Part shown: one piece after another, positions 46,801 through 58,353 of the stretch
Position numbering within the stretch: the first letter of the stretch is position 1
Layout of the letters: each line of letters begins with the position of its first letter
Assembly (NCBI GenBank): GCA_003550325.1
Contig: QKWP01000112.1
Location: forward strand, 66,869-130,868
From: Gigaspora rosea
Lineage: Eukaryota; Glomeromycota; Glomeromycetes; Diversisporales; Gigasporaceae
Direction of reading: 5' to 3'
Length of the DNA: 64,000 bases
Notes under the pieces: model-generated
Databases searched by the model: none
The model's input: only the letters and a program-made list of their open reading frames with translations
What the model was told of the DNA's origin: nothing
Position numbers and translations under genes: made by a program

Positions 46801-47580
46801 TGAATCTTAAAACTTTTAGATTTTTCTATACTTCGTACAGAAACCGTAGAACTATGATTTGCAGCAGTAATTGTTTTTTGTCCCTAAAGAAAACTGACAT
46901 AATTTGAGACTATTGTAATAAAACCGTCAAGTGCATTACGAAGCTACTCAAATTTTGGCGTTAACATCTACAGCATTGTGATATAATGTGCGAGAGTTTG
47001 ATTATAAAAATTGAGCTCACTTGTGTCAAAATTTTTTTGATCTTCTTTGTCGATTCGGGATTAGCACATCCAAAAAACTCCATAAACGCTTGTGGAATAT
47101 GATAACCTCTCTCTTCAAATTTACTGTGACCTCACATATCGATATACCAAATCATTTCTATAAGACATGTTACAAATTGTTTTTCTTCTGAATTTGCATA
47201 TGTGGATGATGACCATCCACCCCATTGTGACCAATCCAATCAATTATATCTTGTTGTAAGAGTTGTTTTCGATTTGGTTTACAATATGAAGAGTTAGGCA
47301 AATATAATTGATTTCGTTGTGCATTTTGCATCATAATTGTGAAACAATTTTGTAATGGTAAAGTTGGAGAATCATCAGTTTTGAGATGATAGTGTACGTT
47401 TACTCCGAAATTACTAGTAAGTTCTACAATACTACAATTAAGACTGGCTTGTACTGCTACAGTGTTTGTTGATTTACTTAATTCAACACAATCTATAACC
47501 TCTAATGAATCAATATTAATAATAGTTTCTTCTGTTATTTGCTGTGTTACAAGTTTATTAAAAAACTCTTGAATTGTCAT
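43812..47580 (-). pseudogene. decayed multi-exon transposase-like gene with zinc-binding tail
   Basis: Minus-strand pieces that read as one gene: a start block (ATG 47578-47580, MTIQEFFNKLVTQQ), a central block (46376-46035, RMLTGDVSAAESIDEAKINS), then blocks with FLDNKHTATKLENLF and STFTVGDHDYTKAGIV (45950-45460), LCLYTDGGPDHRCTFIRVQL and HSWKNPVECIMSILNL (45454-45221), and a C-terminal part of 269 residues or more (44936-43812). The Asp-containing blocks and the NPVExIM-like block suggest an RNase-H-fold DDE transposase; here Cys replaces the expected Arg/Glu area (NPVEC). The C-terminal part has CLICRPYRC, CVECEKP, CGTSFCNTC and a last CYNCGSS...CTKC zinc ribbon, plus an acidic stretch. 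At least two frameshifts and one in-frame TGA (near 44127) interrupt it. The transposon family is not identified; a decayed host gene is an alternative. Confidence 0.55.
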
Positions 47581-49125
47581 TTCGTATAGAATAGGATGAA
47601 TGCACTACCCGTAAAGTGATTTTGAACCTTTTGAAATCCGTATATTAGCAAACGGCATTGTGAAAGCAAATGATAACACCTATGCTACTTTTAAAAGTAC
47701 TATCAACATTCAATTTAAAGCAAATTACAAAGTCAGTATGTGTGTGTATATGAAAAATTTGTCGTTAAAATTTTTATGACTAATGATTTGTTTTCATTAA
47801 TGTAAGCACGTTGTTAACCCAACTCAGAATAATGATTGTGCGCATTTAATAGTTATTATCAGTTTGGAAAGTATTGTATACATATGCGATTTTAGTTCTG
47901 TTAGTTTAATAGATTTGGCATCTAATATGTAATTAGACATAAAGAATATGTGAGGGCTTCATGAATTAAACCTTTTTTTTTAGCTAATTCTTCAAAGTAT
48001 TCATACTTTTATACTTTAATTTTATGGAGCCGATTCTCAAGTTTTCTGTTTTTTTCACTGTTATTACTAGTTGCAGTCTTTGATTAGTGACCGCAGAAAT
48101 AGCTATGTATATTTGATATAAAACATACTGTTATATGGGCTTTACTAATATTGATCTAGCCCAATTCATAAGCTTTTTTAGGTTCGTTCACAAACACATA
48201 GACGACACCTTATTTTGGCTTTGATAAAAATGTTACTACTTTTAAAGGAGCTAAGGGGTTTGTATATTCTTTATTACGAATTTATTGTTAATGAGAAAGA
48301 GAATTGTCTTCGCTTACCAATCCCTTTATTCTATTTATAAATGATTTACTCAAACTACAAATTGGTTTTATCAACTACAAATTGATGACTACATTTTTAA
48401 TGTGAGATTATGCACAAACTACAATAGACTCTACTATGAAAGACTATATATGTATGATCTAACCGATATATGTGATCACATGATATAGTGAGCGTTGAAA
48501 AGTCTTCAAAGCCAAAACATTCTGCAAATGCAATATCTAGGGTTTGGTCATCACCATGACGTACGTACTTACTTAAATGGGCTTTTAACCAATTTAATTC
48601 TCACGATATAATGGCAGTCTACATAGCATTGTAACTTTAATTTATATCGATCATTTTTCCCTTTATGTGCTAATTATTAAAGTATACCAATACCGGAATA
48701 TTCTATATAGGGAATATATCCTGCAAACATACATGCAGTGTAGTAAAAGTTTAAATAATGAAATTTATCATTTTTTACAGAAAGATCTCCAAATTTCTGG
48801 GTCGGTAATGGCCGGAATGCGTCGGGATTAGGGTTTGGTTTATCTATACAGATTAGTAGAAGCTATAGTAAAATTATCACCTGGGAATTTTTTACTTAAT
48901 GAACGATCTTGGTTTCATTAGTAAAATTTTTAGTGATCTTGGGCAAAATTAACCATTTCTGGTCCATCCGACCAGGTTCTGATACATTGTATGAGTTATA
49001 AACATCTATGTTATTTAAATAGTTTATAGATAAACAATGTTATTCGATAATAATAAATAATTGCAAAATAAATAGACAATGCGATATATACAGTATTTGA
49101 TTAAATTTTATTGATTTAATAAAAA
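47581..49125. other. AT-rich DNA without a recognised gene
   Basis: Near 48785-48985 a weak inverted pair (CTGGGTCGGTAATGGCC against GGTCCATCCGACCAGG) surrounds GGATTAGGGTTTGG, so a worn MITE is possible. Confidence 0.35.
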
Positions 49126-49385
49126 AAAATTTTAAGTTTTCAATTTTTTGACCCAGCTGGGTTATGAAAATAAAAAAAAACAATAAAAAAAACCAATAAA
49201 AAATTAATAATACATTAAAAAAAAAAAAAAAAAAAAAAAAGAAAATAAAATAAAAAAAAATAAAAAAAAACAAAAAAAAATAAAAAAAAACCGATCTTAA
49301 ATAAAACAAAAAAACGATAAAATTAAATTAAATTAAATTAAATTAAATTAAAAAAACCTCCCATTTAAAAATATAAAAAAGAATA
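49126..49385. repeat. A-rich low-complexity tract
   Basis: Nearly uninterrupted A runs with AAATT repeats near 49321-49350. No gene. Confidence 0.8.
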
Positions 49386-49398
49386 AGTTATGTACACG

Positions 49399-49460
49399 GG
49401 AATAAAAGTAAATTCCAGTTATTCCTTATTATGGGAATAACCAGAAATTACTTTTATTCC
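49399..49460. repeat. 62-bp hairpin
   Basis: GGAATAAAAGTAAATTCCAG-TTATTCC pairs with GGAATAACCAGAAATTACTT-TTATTCC. Confidence 0.85.
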
Positions 49461-49527
49461 ACCATTGGTCTTCTATTGTAAAAAAATAATAATAATAAAA
49501 AAGTGAATAAAAAAAATGTGTTTTTTT

Positions 49528-50272
49528 AGCATAGCAGAAGTTCGTTTTGATTGGCTGTTATTAGGATAAATATGATTGGTAATGATCTTTTTTTTATATA
49601 GTCAATTGTAATTTTTAAAGTACTTTTAATAGTAAAAATCGTCGTGTCATATGAAACTTTTTTTTTGTAATACAAACATAACAACCAATTTTAGTCGTTG
49701 GTAGTTTACCTTCAAACTTATTGTTTTTTACCTGAAATGCAAAAAGATGCAGTAGTTCTAAAAACTAGATGAGAGGTAAATGTTTTGAAAAGTCAGAAGG
49801 TGGTTCGGCGGTCTAAACAATTGGTGAGTTGAAATTGAAAGACTCTGCTTCAACTAGTTTGTTTGTGTTTTTTTACGAAAAGTATAATTTTAAACTATTA
49901 TTCTAAACCAAATTTTAATATTTTTGATTATAATTTATTTAGTACAAGTATAGTTTGTGAATATGACGTTTATAACACAATAAGTGATAGTAATAGTAGT
50001 GTTAGAAATGGTCACGTACGCATTATTTAGTAGACGTTTATATGTATTTATTGTGAAAAAAATAACAAAACCCTTGTAAAATTCAAATTAAAGTTGTTAA
50101 TACAAAACTGAATTAGTATATTGTAAATTTATAATATGTCTTTAGAGTGTATTGACAAATTTTTTAAAAGTTCAAGAGTTATAAAATTTTTGTCCGGTAC
50201 TCTATCCGGGGTATGATTGATATTTTTTCTGGGGTATCTTAACAATCAATCAAAACGAACTTCTGCTATGCT
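49528..50272. mobile_element. 745-bp element with 26-bp terminal inverted repeats
   Basis: AGCATAGCAGAAGTTCGTTT-TGATTG at the left and CAATCAAAACGAACTTCTGC-TATGCT at the right are perfect complements. No coding region inside, so it is non-autonomous. The superfamily is not clear. Confidence 0.8.
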
Positions 50273-50940
50273 GTTTTTTTTACTTTATTTATTTATTTTT
50301 ATTTTGTTTTGTTTATTGATTTTCTCGTGTTCTTACCAGCAGGTAAGTATTGAAATTATAATTTTGGAGATTATCGCAGGCGGCGCCTATTATAATTTGC
50401 GAAAATTATACTTTTTAAATATTTGCACAGATTTTTTGCTAACAATCTGCGAAGAACTGTAAAAATCTGAATTTTGAAGATCTTTGCAATTTTTTAAACA
50501 AGATTCTGCACTTATTTGATAAATTTGAAGATTACTACAGATTGTTAATGTTTTTATTTTCCTGATGTAAAAATTGATTCCATTTTGAAATGTTTGCACT
50601 TTATGAATGAGTTTAGTAAGCATAGATCCAAAACTGTTGTTTTTTCATGTTTTTCTTGTCTAGTATAAATACCTCTAATAAAAAATATAGTACATTTTCC
50701 AAAAACTTCTCAATAGCTTGAGTGTTCAATAATGCTTATATTTTTATTTTTGCTATTTCCAGGTCCTGCTTGAACATTTTATATTGTGCACTTTTAATGG
50801 AGGTTTCAATAGTATTCCAGAGTATAGGAATTTGATATAATTGAAGTGGGCTAAGAATTTCTAAATATTTCTAACCAATTTAGTTCAAACAACTTTAGTC
50901 ATCCAGAAATACGAGGGTTGATCAAGTACGTAATATATAG
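50273..50940. other. AT-rich DNA with TCTGCGAAGA words
   Basis: Repeated ATTTGCACAGATTT and ATCTGCGAAGAACTG words (50400-50530) resemble the MITE at 37349-37500, in worn form. Confidence 0.4.
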
Positions 50941-51600
50941 GGTTGCTTTGTTAAAAATTTCCTTAAGAAGGTTTAGATCTTTTTCTAAATAATCTAATGT
51001 TTTCCTCCTTGATAGCAGTTTCTAGAGAATGAATTTCTGGTATTATAGTATCCTTGTTGTAACTATAGAAATGCCTGGAATCTTCATCACTCCCTATTGG
51101 CATCATTGTATAGTTTCGATCTGGTATTTTCTTCTTTTACCAAATCTTTAAGTTTGTCCTCAAAGACTCTTTTTTTGTTTCTTGAAGTAGTGTAGGCTGG
51201 TGATATAGCCTTAAGAGCAATTTCCTATGATATTCATTTGTATATGATAAGGCATCATATAGGAGTTCCTTTGTATTATGATTTGATCTTCGTAACAATT
51301 CATAACCAGCCTTGGCTTCTGTATCATTATTGTCAAGTTTTGAGTCATAAAGTATTTTCACAATATTGTCGATTGGTTGTAAGATAGCAGAAGTGCAGTA
51401 AGAAATGCTATGAATAATTTTGTCAAATTCCCGTTGTTGTTTTAACATTGCTCATAAAAAATATTGTTCCATCTGTGGTAGCTGGTACTTAATTTCTGCA
51501 TTGCATGGCTCACTATACAGAATTTTCTGACATTCGGTTCTTGGCAAAGTGCAATCTGAATATATTTCAGTAGGTAAGTTTTTAAGTTCACTAGTAGAGA
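50941..51600 (-). mobile_element. gag-like fossil, probably DIRS-related
   Basis: The minus strand shows a helical protein region, LKQQREFDKIIHSISYCTS followed by AILQPIDNIVKILYDSKLD and LLYDALSYTNEYHRKLLLR, like the N-terminal gag region of DIRS-type elements. Upstream sequence continues in related composition to about 51600. It is broken and short, without terminal repeats. The family assignment rests on general pattern. Confidence 0.5.
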
Positions 51601-51609
51601 ACTATAGCT

Positions 51610-52506
51610 TGATTCGTATTATTTCACTGACAATCACTTCACAGACATAGCACTACACCGACAACCATTTTACCGACAAATAACTCACCGACACTCGATT
51701 TGCTAACAAGCATGTTTTCACTAACATGTTGATTTTACCGACACATACTTCACCAACAGTTAATTTTACTGACAAAATCAACTTACCGACAAGCTCATTT
51801 TACCGAAAATAGCATTTACTGACAAGATTATTCTACCGACAATACAATTCACCAACAAACAATTCGCCAACAAACAATTCACCAGATGCCTTAAATATCA
51901 CAGTCGATGCTGAAGTTATAGGGTATCGATTTGAAACTATAAGCTCTGCTAAAATCTACATATACTCTATAAATATGAAATATATACCGAAACCCTACCC
52001 TAACCCTATAAGAAAAAGACGAAAAAAATATCCAAAAAAAATTTTAAAATTTTATATCAAAATAGGTCATAACTTCAACATCAGCTGTGACAATAATTAT
52101 TATTATCGTCATTAATAAAATGTGCAATTTTTATTGTCATTATTAATAAATTGCATAATACGTAATTATTCTTAACATTGCTGTGGTCTTATATGTCAAC
52201 AAGTTGTATTGTCAGCAATTGTATTGTCGGCAAATCGTATTGTCGACAGATTGTATTGTCAGTAGAATAAGCTTATCAGTATATTCTATTTTCGGTAAAA
52301 TGAGCTTGTCAGTAAGTTGATTTTGTCTGTAAATATAACTGTTAGTGAAGTGTGTGTCAGTAAACTCAACTTGTTGGTAAAAAGGAACTTGTTAATAAAT
52401 CAAGTGTCAGCGAATTTTGTGTCAGTAAAAAAGCTTGTCGGTAAAATGATTGTTGGTGTAGGTTGATGTCTGTGAAGTGATTGTCAGCGATTTGATTGCC
52501 ACCTCT
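51610..52506. repeat. large foldback element with TTTACCGACAA subrepeat arms
   Basis: The left arm (about 51630-51890) holds about 13-15 units of roughly 20 bp (ATTTTACCGACAAATAACTC and variants). The right arm (about 52195-52495) holds a similar number in reverse (TTGTCGGTAAAATGATTG). The ends read GATTCGTATTATTTCACTGA and TCAGCGATTTGATTGCCACC. A MITE (51898-52090) sits in the centre. No coding region. Confidence 0.8.
51898..52090. repeat. MITE inserted in the foldback element
   Basis: The ends TCACAGTCGATGCTGAAGTT and AACTTCAACATCAGCTGTGA are inverted repeats. The core (TTGAAACTATAAGCTCTGCT, ACCCTACCCTAACCCTATAA) matches the element at 14787-15016, although the termini differ. Confidence 0.85.
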
Positions 52507-52659
52507 ATAGATTATTTCATTATAATTATAAGTGTTTTTTAATTCATGTTCAATAACAGTTTTATTAATGTTTGGTTGTAATTAATTATTTTGCACACCT
52601 GTCATTAGCTAAATAGTAATAAAGAGGGCCTTACTAAGAGCAGATAGTACTAAAATCAA

Positions 52660-53518
52660 ATAGCATAAGGTGGGCTTTACTATATAGTAAGGATATTTAT
52701 ACAAAAAAAAACTATTCTGTATAACAAGTATAAAAAATTTACTTTATATAATGATTTGGGTACCAATAATAAATCAGGCCACACCCTATAGCAAAGGGGG
52801 CCCACCAACCTGGCCGCCAGAGTCGTACTGGAGGAAAAGATCATGTGTTATAGAAGCATGAACCAAGGAAAGGGAGACCTTAGGCACCTAAAGTCTGGCA
52901 GACCGATCCTTCAGGGCCAACTGGATTGGTAGTCTGGGATAACTGGATAAAAGGATCCAAAGAGTGACTGACCGGGTACTAGGGTCTAGTGAACTCTACA
53001 AGGGCAGTAGTAGGTAATGGTAGCAGTTGCAGGGTAACCCCCTGACTGCAAGTTGTTTGCCTCAGTGAATGCGTAAGTTACCAAAAGTGTAGGTAAATAC
53101 CTGTGGGGGACAGGTATCACTCTACTAGGTTTACCACAGGGGCAAATGCTCTCCAATAGGTGTTTGGCTAAAGCCTTAGAGTACTTTTAATAGTGAATTA
53201 CTCAAAAGGGTATATTGGAAGGAACATTGAACATGGGTAGAAGCCAGAGAGTTTAAATAGGCAATCATCTAGTTGGGTTGCAGGTATGGCATCTAGTGTA
53301 GAACCTTCGGGCGAACTACTTAAATTAGATAACCAAAAGTTGTACGTGTAGCTAGTTGTACTCTCGTTATACAAAAATAATATGTGGCACAGTTATATTG
53401 ACCAGGCCAACCTGTTTGGACCAATAAAGTGCTAGGGTACCTAAGTAGTCACTTTAATATTAAAAAAAAAATAAATAAATCAGGCCACAAAGCATGTGAT
53501 CTTATTATATACTATGAA
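52660..53518. repeat. reverse copy of the 19.5-kb repeat, split by a SINE-like insertion
   Basis: GTAAGGATATTTATAC...AAAAAATTTACTTTATATAA...CAATAATAAATCAGGCCACA on the left and CAGGCCACAAAGCATGTGAT-CTTATTATATACTATGAAG on the right are the complement of 19560-19790, separated by the insertion 52784-53475. Confidence 0.75.
52784..53475 (+). mobile_element. SINE-like retroposon with poly(A) tail and target duplication
   Basis: It interrupts a known repeat and is flanked by the 14-bp direct repeat TAAATCAGGCCACA (52770-52783, 53476-53489). It ends in an A-rich tail. It is GC-richer than its surroundings. The head has TAGCAAAGGGGGCC (an A-box-like word) but no clear B box. The last 230 bp (GAGTTTAAATAGGCAATCAT, GTTGTACGTGTAGCTAGTTG, ACTCTCGTTATACAAAAATA) match the 3' part of the SINE at 10560-11202. 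Long for a SINE; a truncated LINE end is an alternative. Confidence 0.75.
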
Positions 53519-54502
53519 GTTTATTTTCAAATCAGCTATAAAGTAATGATTTGCTACCACAAAATACGAATCCCAAAAGTAAGAAAAATAAAAAACTCAA
53601 AGTTCAAACTTTACTTTTTATACTAATAAAGTAATTTTAGTAAACTATGAAGTAATTTGGAAGTACATGAGAGGTATATTTGGATTTTTAATTTGGTAAA
53701 TAAGCATAAATATAAAATTTGCAATATATTAAAATTGATAAATACCAATATTTTATATTGCTAATTTATGTTATTTATAGTAAGAATCTTGAATTTTAAG
53801 AGGTTCTGTATTACCTATCAAAATTTTTTAAAATTCATCAAAATTCTCAATTTTACTACTATCCTAAAAATTCTTCAAAATTTTAATTCCCATTTCCAAC
53901 CTATTTATCCTTGAAAAATTCTTAATTCCAACATTCTCTGATCAAAAATAAGGAGAACCGTTTATGTTATACAAAATTAAACTCCAAAAATAAAGATAAA
54001 TGAGAAGTTTTAGTTAACCAACAAGACCTTACTGATATGGATTATGCTAAGGAAATAAAAAAACCAGAATAAATTAGAATTAAAGTTGAAAAAGAAAATA
54101 AAAAAGAGAAAAAACAAAGTAGAAATTGGCTAGAGAAAAGAACCAAGTTGAGGATAACAAACCTAATAATGATAATAGTAGTAATAAATTGAATTTTGAA
54201 GTAGTAAATAATAATGAAGAAAAAAGACTTAGCAAAATAAAGAACCTTAATTACATATGCGAATTATAGTCCTAGAAAATAGAAAAAAATTGACAAATGA
54301 TTAAATATATGTGGGTGGGATGAAAAGTTTTGTCAGTAGATCAATATCTTGATCATTTTAAATCTACAGTTTTATATTTTATATATATTAATATAGTAGT
54401 TATAATAAATTTATAAAAAAAAGTTTTAATTAATTTTAATTAGATAGTTGTTGAAAAAATTGGTTTTTAAAATTTATTAATTTAACCAATTTAAATTTAT
54501 GG
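53519..54502. other. AT-rich DNA without a gene
   Basis: No supported feature. Confidence 0.4.
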
Positions 54503-54869
54503 ATTAATTGATTTGTAACCATAGGTTACTGAATAAATTTATAACCGTAAATACTAAGATCAGGTGTAACGTGACTATCAAATCAAACTTTCTATAAAAA
54601 TAAAACTGTCCGATTAAGGTTAGGGTTAGAGTGAGGCTTGGTGTAAGGCTTTGGGTTAGAGAGGGCTTTAGTTACATTAAAATTTAGCAAGGAATTTTTT
54701 TTGTTAGAAACCGAAAGGTAGTTTCATATGTGAAATTTTGATTTAGAAGCAATTTTTGGCAAAACGAACGGTTGTTTTGACTTTTAAATGTGTAACATTA
54801 CACCTGATATTAGAATTTGATTGGCATGTTGGGATGGGTTACAGTAACTGCAGTTACAAATTAATTAAT
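54503..54869. repeat. nested inverted repeats (MITE within an older repeat)
   Basis: The outer pair TTAATTGATTTGTAACCATA / TGCAGTTACAAATTAATTAA surrounds the inner MITE 54549-54817. Confidence 0.6.
54549..54817. repeat. MITE with ATACTAAGATCAGGTGTAACGT ends
   Basis: The ends ACTAAGATCAGGTGTAACGT and ACATTACACCTGATATTAG are inverted repeats. The core is TAAGGTTAGGGTTAGAGTGA with GGGTTAGAGAGG. Confidence 0.75.
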
Positions 54870-55257
54870 CCTAAATTTATTATTATAAAAAGTTAAATTA
54901 AGTCATTTATTTTAAAAATTTTTATATAATAAAAAAAATTATATAACAAAATAATGAACTATATTTATATATAAATAAATTTTATTTATAAGTAATTTTA
55001 TTATAAATTAAATATTTTACTACATATAGTAATTAATTGAAGTTTAATAGGCTTTGCACCCTGTGTTATAGTTATATATTGCACAGCAGATGCGATATTA
55101 TTATATATCACACTTAATAAAAATTATATAAAATTTATAGGTGCAATACCAATTATATATTACACTTAATAAAAGTCTATAAATACAGATCATGTGATTA
55201 TATGCATACAAAAAACAGGAGTCTCCAGACACCAACTACCCAACTCAGGGTGAAGAA

Positions 55258-55492
55258 AATTTTAATGCTCCACTTCGCCTGTTGGCTCCGCTTCGCTTTT
55301 TATACTAAAGCTCTATAATATATAACATTATTAATAAGCACCCTAACCCTAAGGTCTCAGGCAAAGTATTTTTTAAACTCAACATAATCATGTACAGTTA
55401 AACAGTCAATAAAATTAATACTAAAAAAATTTTAATGCTATGCTTCGCCTGTCGGCTCCGCTTCACTTTTTATATAAAGCCTTATATTATAC
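55258..55492. repeat. direct repeats of CTTCGCCTGTTGGCTCCGCTTCGC
   Basis: Two copies of about 63 bp (55258-55322 and 55430-55492) share AATTTTAATGCT, CTTCGCCTGT-GGCTCCGCTTC and the following TTTTTATA. The GC-rich words stand out. CACCCTAACCCTAAGG lies between them. Confidence 0.7.
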
Positions 55493-55794
55493 AATATTAT
55501 TACTAATTTTTTATTTTGGCGAATACTGGTAGTAGGACCCGGGCATCTCTCATATAGATCATAGCTGGATTTTGGCCAATTTTGTCCTAATTTGCTCTAA
55601 ATGACAAAATCTAGTTACTTTAATAACTTCTAATCCAGTTATCAGAATTGAATAAACTTTTTTTGTTAGATGCGTCTCACTGAGAGCTTCATTTAAAAAA
55701 AAAGTTCATTCAAATTGGACCACTGGATGCCAAGATAATCCTAAAATTTCAAGTATGACCTCTATACTAGATGTCCGGGGTCCTCTGGTAGTCA

Positions 55795-55918
55795 GGTGAT
55801 TAGATCTCCAAACAAGTGATTAAATTTCCAAATGGGTGGTTGAAACTCCAAACGGGTGATTGAATCTCCAAACGGGAGATCAAATATCCAAATGAGTAAT
55901 TCAATCTCCCAATTGAAG
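55795..55918. repeat. 20-bp minisatellite GTGATTGAATCTCCAAACGG
   Basis: Six to seven degenerate units, such as GATTAAATTTCCAAATGGGT and GATTGAATCTCCAAACGGGA. Confidence 0.8.
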
Positions 55919-57086
55919 GATTAAAGCCCTATACGAATTAAAATATATATAAGGGTTTAGTTTCTGCTTATGAGGAGGACAGTGAATAGTGAACAAGTGG
56001 TTAACAATTGTAGATAGTACTGTATTTAGTATTATTGTAATAACCTGATGTATTGATTTATATTATACCCGTAATTATGTGACAGTTTATCATTTTAAAC
56101 AATTTGACCTTAAACACTCTTGTTCATAATCAAACTAAACCGGCACAATTTCATCAAGCTCTCCCAACCGATCATAACACCAGTCAGATAATAGTGGTCC
56201 GGGAGGGTTAGATTCTGATCCAACATTTAAATAAGTTATTCGAGTTATGAAATTGTTATATTGTTTACCGACTTGAAAATTTATTAATTAGGACAAAAAG
56301 AATTATTAAACATAAATCGTAAATTAATTTGAATTTTAACAAAAAATCATAAATATTTTGAACATTTCTTACAAACATTGCAAACATTTATGTGATACCT
56401 TCTGACAAATAAAATTGTAAAAACAATTACATACTTATTTTACTTATTTTCTATATTTATTTTATTTAACATTTATTTAATCTACATAACACAAACCATT
56501 TATTCTATCTAACTATAAACAACACCAATCCCCTAACCCTAACCTCGCGCCACTATCTAACCCTAACCTTAATTTCCGCATTACTATCTAACAATAATCC
56601 TGACCCAACCTCATCATTAATAACATAAATCATCAAGAAAACCAGAACCAAAAATAACATTAATGAAGCAAATCATAGCCCCTATAGATAATTCCATTGA
56701 CTACGACATTACCTACGGAGACATCCACCAACAAGAACGAAATATTAAAACGTAACGACAACACTAATGATGACGACACCAATGGCGAAATGATACTATA
56801 GAAGAAAAATGAAGTGAAACAATTTTAAATGCTAATTAAATGGCAAAGCAAGAAAATCAAAGGCACTGCTATAGCAAATCGAACTTAATAAACGACGGCA
56901 CTATCACCTACATCTATGTGTTACCAACGTGAAAACGCAATAACAACAACTGCAATACACAAGTAACAACAGAATTAACGATAACACCAATGACGACTCT
57001 AACCAACAATGACGGCACCAAAACTGGACGCTATGAAAAAAAAATAAAAAAAATCTATAAATAAAAAAATGCAGATCCTGTAATTT
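55919..57086. other. intergenic DNA with AACCCTAACC and AATGACGAC words
   Basis: AACCCTAACCTCGCGCC and related words near 56529-56580, and ACC/AATGACG-rich DNA at 56740-57020. No credible gene. Confidence 0.35.
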
Positions 57087-57645
57087 ATAAATGCGTTAAA
57101 TAAGTTTATCACATCTCTATATTTATTTTTTTAAAAACGATGATCGACAAAGTTAGCTAATAATATTAGGACGCGATATATAAGCATATTGCAGAGTGCG
57201 AGATATGCATTTATTCTACTAAATATCTTGCTAACTCACCCTAACCCTAATGTCAATGACTTTATTGTGTTTTGTATTATTGTTTAGTGCTGTCAGAGTA
57301 GTTTTTGGACCTACTATAAATTAGAGATACATTGGTCCAGTCTGGTCTGGTTCCTATGAGGATCGGCAATTATTAGGCAATAGGATAAACCGAGCAAAAG
57401 AGCCAGAATGAGAAGCGTGAGAATTGACACAATTAGTGGAACTATAGTAATGTCGAATTAGTATATTGCATTGTATTTCTAATTTAGAATAATTTAGAAT
57501 GCGTTAAATAAGTTTATCACATCTCGATATTTATTTTTTAAAGAAAATAATAATCGACAAAATTAGCCAATCATATTAGGAAGCGATATATAAGAATATC
57601 GCAGGGTGCGAGATATGCATTTATTCAATAAAATATTAGACAATT
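57087..57645. repeat. pair of direct repeats of about 145 bp, 408 bp apart
   Basis: 57087-57235 and 57495-57645 share ATGCGTTAAATAAGTTTATC, GATCGACAAA-TTAGC and GTGCGAGATATGCATTTATT. About 260 bp lies between them, with CACCCTAACCCTAATG at its start. Could be a small LTR-like pair or a segmental duplication. Confidence 0.7.
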
Positions 57646-57647
57646 TC

Positions 57648-57984
57648 TATTTGGACACTAGGTGTATTAACACTTGGTTACACAAAACAAATATAAAAGC
57701 CAATACAGATCATTTTTGTACAACAAAAATAAAGCAAAAACTAAAAAATTAATAAAATCTATAAAATCTTGAAATTTTGTCTATAAAATCATCTTTGGGG
57801 CTCTAATAAAAAAATTTCCATGAAATTTTGATATAAAAAATACTTTTATCCTATTCTAGGCCTTAATTCTAACCCTAATATTAGTAAAAATTTTATTTAT
57901 TTCATTGTTTATTTGATAAAAATTATTTTATTTATATGTTACACAAATACCTGCTGTGTTTAATACACTAGGTGTTAAATTAGT
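57648..57984. repeat. MITE with ACACTAGGTGTATTAACAC ends
   Basis: GGACACTAGGTGTATTAACA pairs with TGTTTAATACACTAGGTGTT. The core holds TTCTAACCCTAATATTAG and ATGAAATTTTGATATAAAA, as in the other MITEs. Confidence 0.75.
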
Positions 57985-58236
57985 TTTTCCAAAATATTAT
58001 ATATATAATAATATTTATTACATATAATAAATATTATTACAATTACTACTTTTATAGTAAATAATTACTATATTACTATATAGCATGATTTGACTTATAG
58101 CACCAATCATTAATTAAAATGAACTTTTGGTAGTTAAATCATCCAAAATGGGCCAGTGGATCAAAGTTATTCAATATTAAAGAAATTTACTTAGTAATTC
58201 TAAAAAATCACTATTAAAATTATACAAAAATTGAAT

Positions 58237-58353
58237 GATCTTGGGATCCTGTAATTAGATTTTAACAATTTTGGGCTTGTTAGAATTGTCTCAGTGAGAT
58301 GAACATTTTGGTAGTTAAACTATCTAAATTGGTCCAGTAGAGCAATAGTTATT
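58237..58353 (+). repeat. copy of the 115-bp recurrent motif
   Basis: GATCTTGGGATCCTGTAATT...GGGCTTGTTAGAATTGTCTC-AGTGAGATGAACATTTTGGT. A shorter neighbour lies at about 58118-58165. Confidence 0.7.

Noticed and set aside
49040-49309. Phe-rich membrane protein on the minus strand
   Set aside because: Encoded by a poly(A) tract read in reverse; low-complexity artefact.
51630-51890. CRISPR array
   Set aside because: The units are short, degenerate and face a reverse array across a centre; spacers are not unique and no cas genes occur. It is a eukaryotic foldback repeat.
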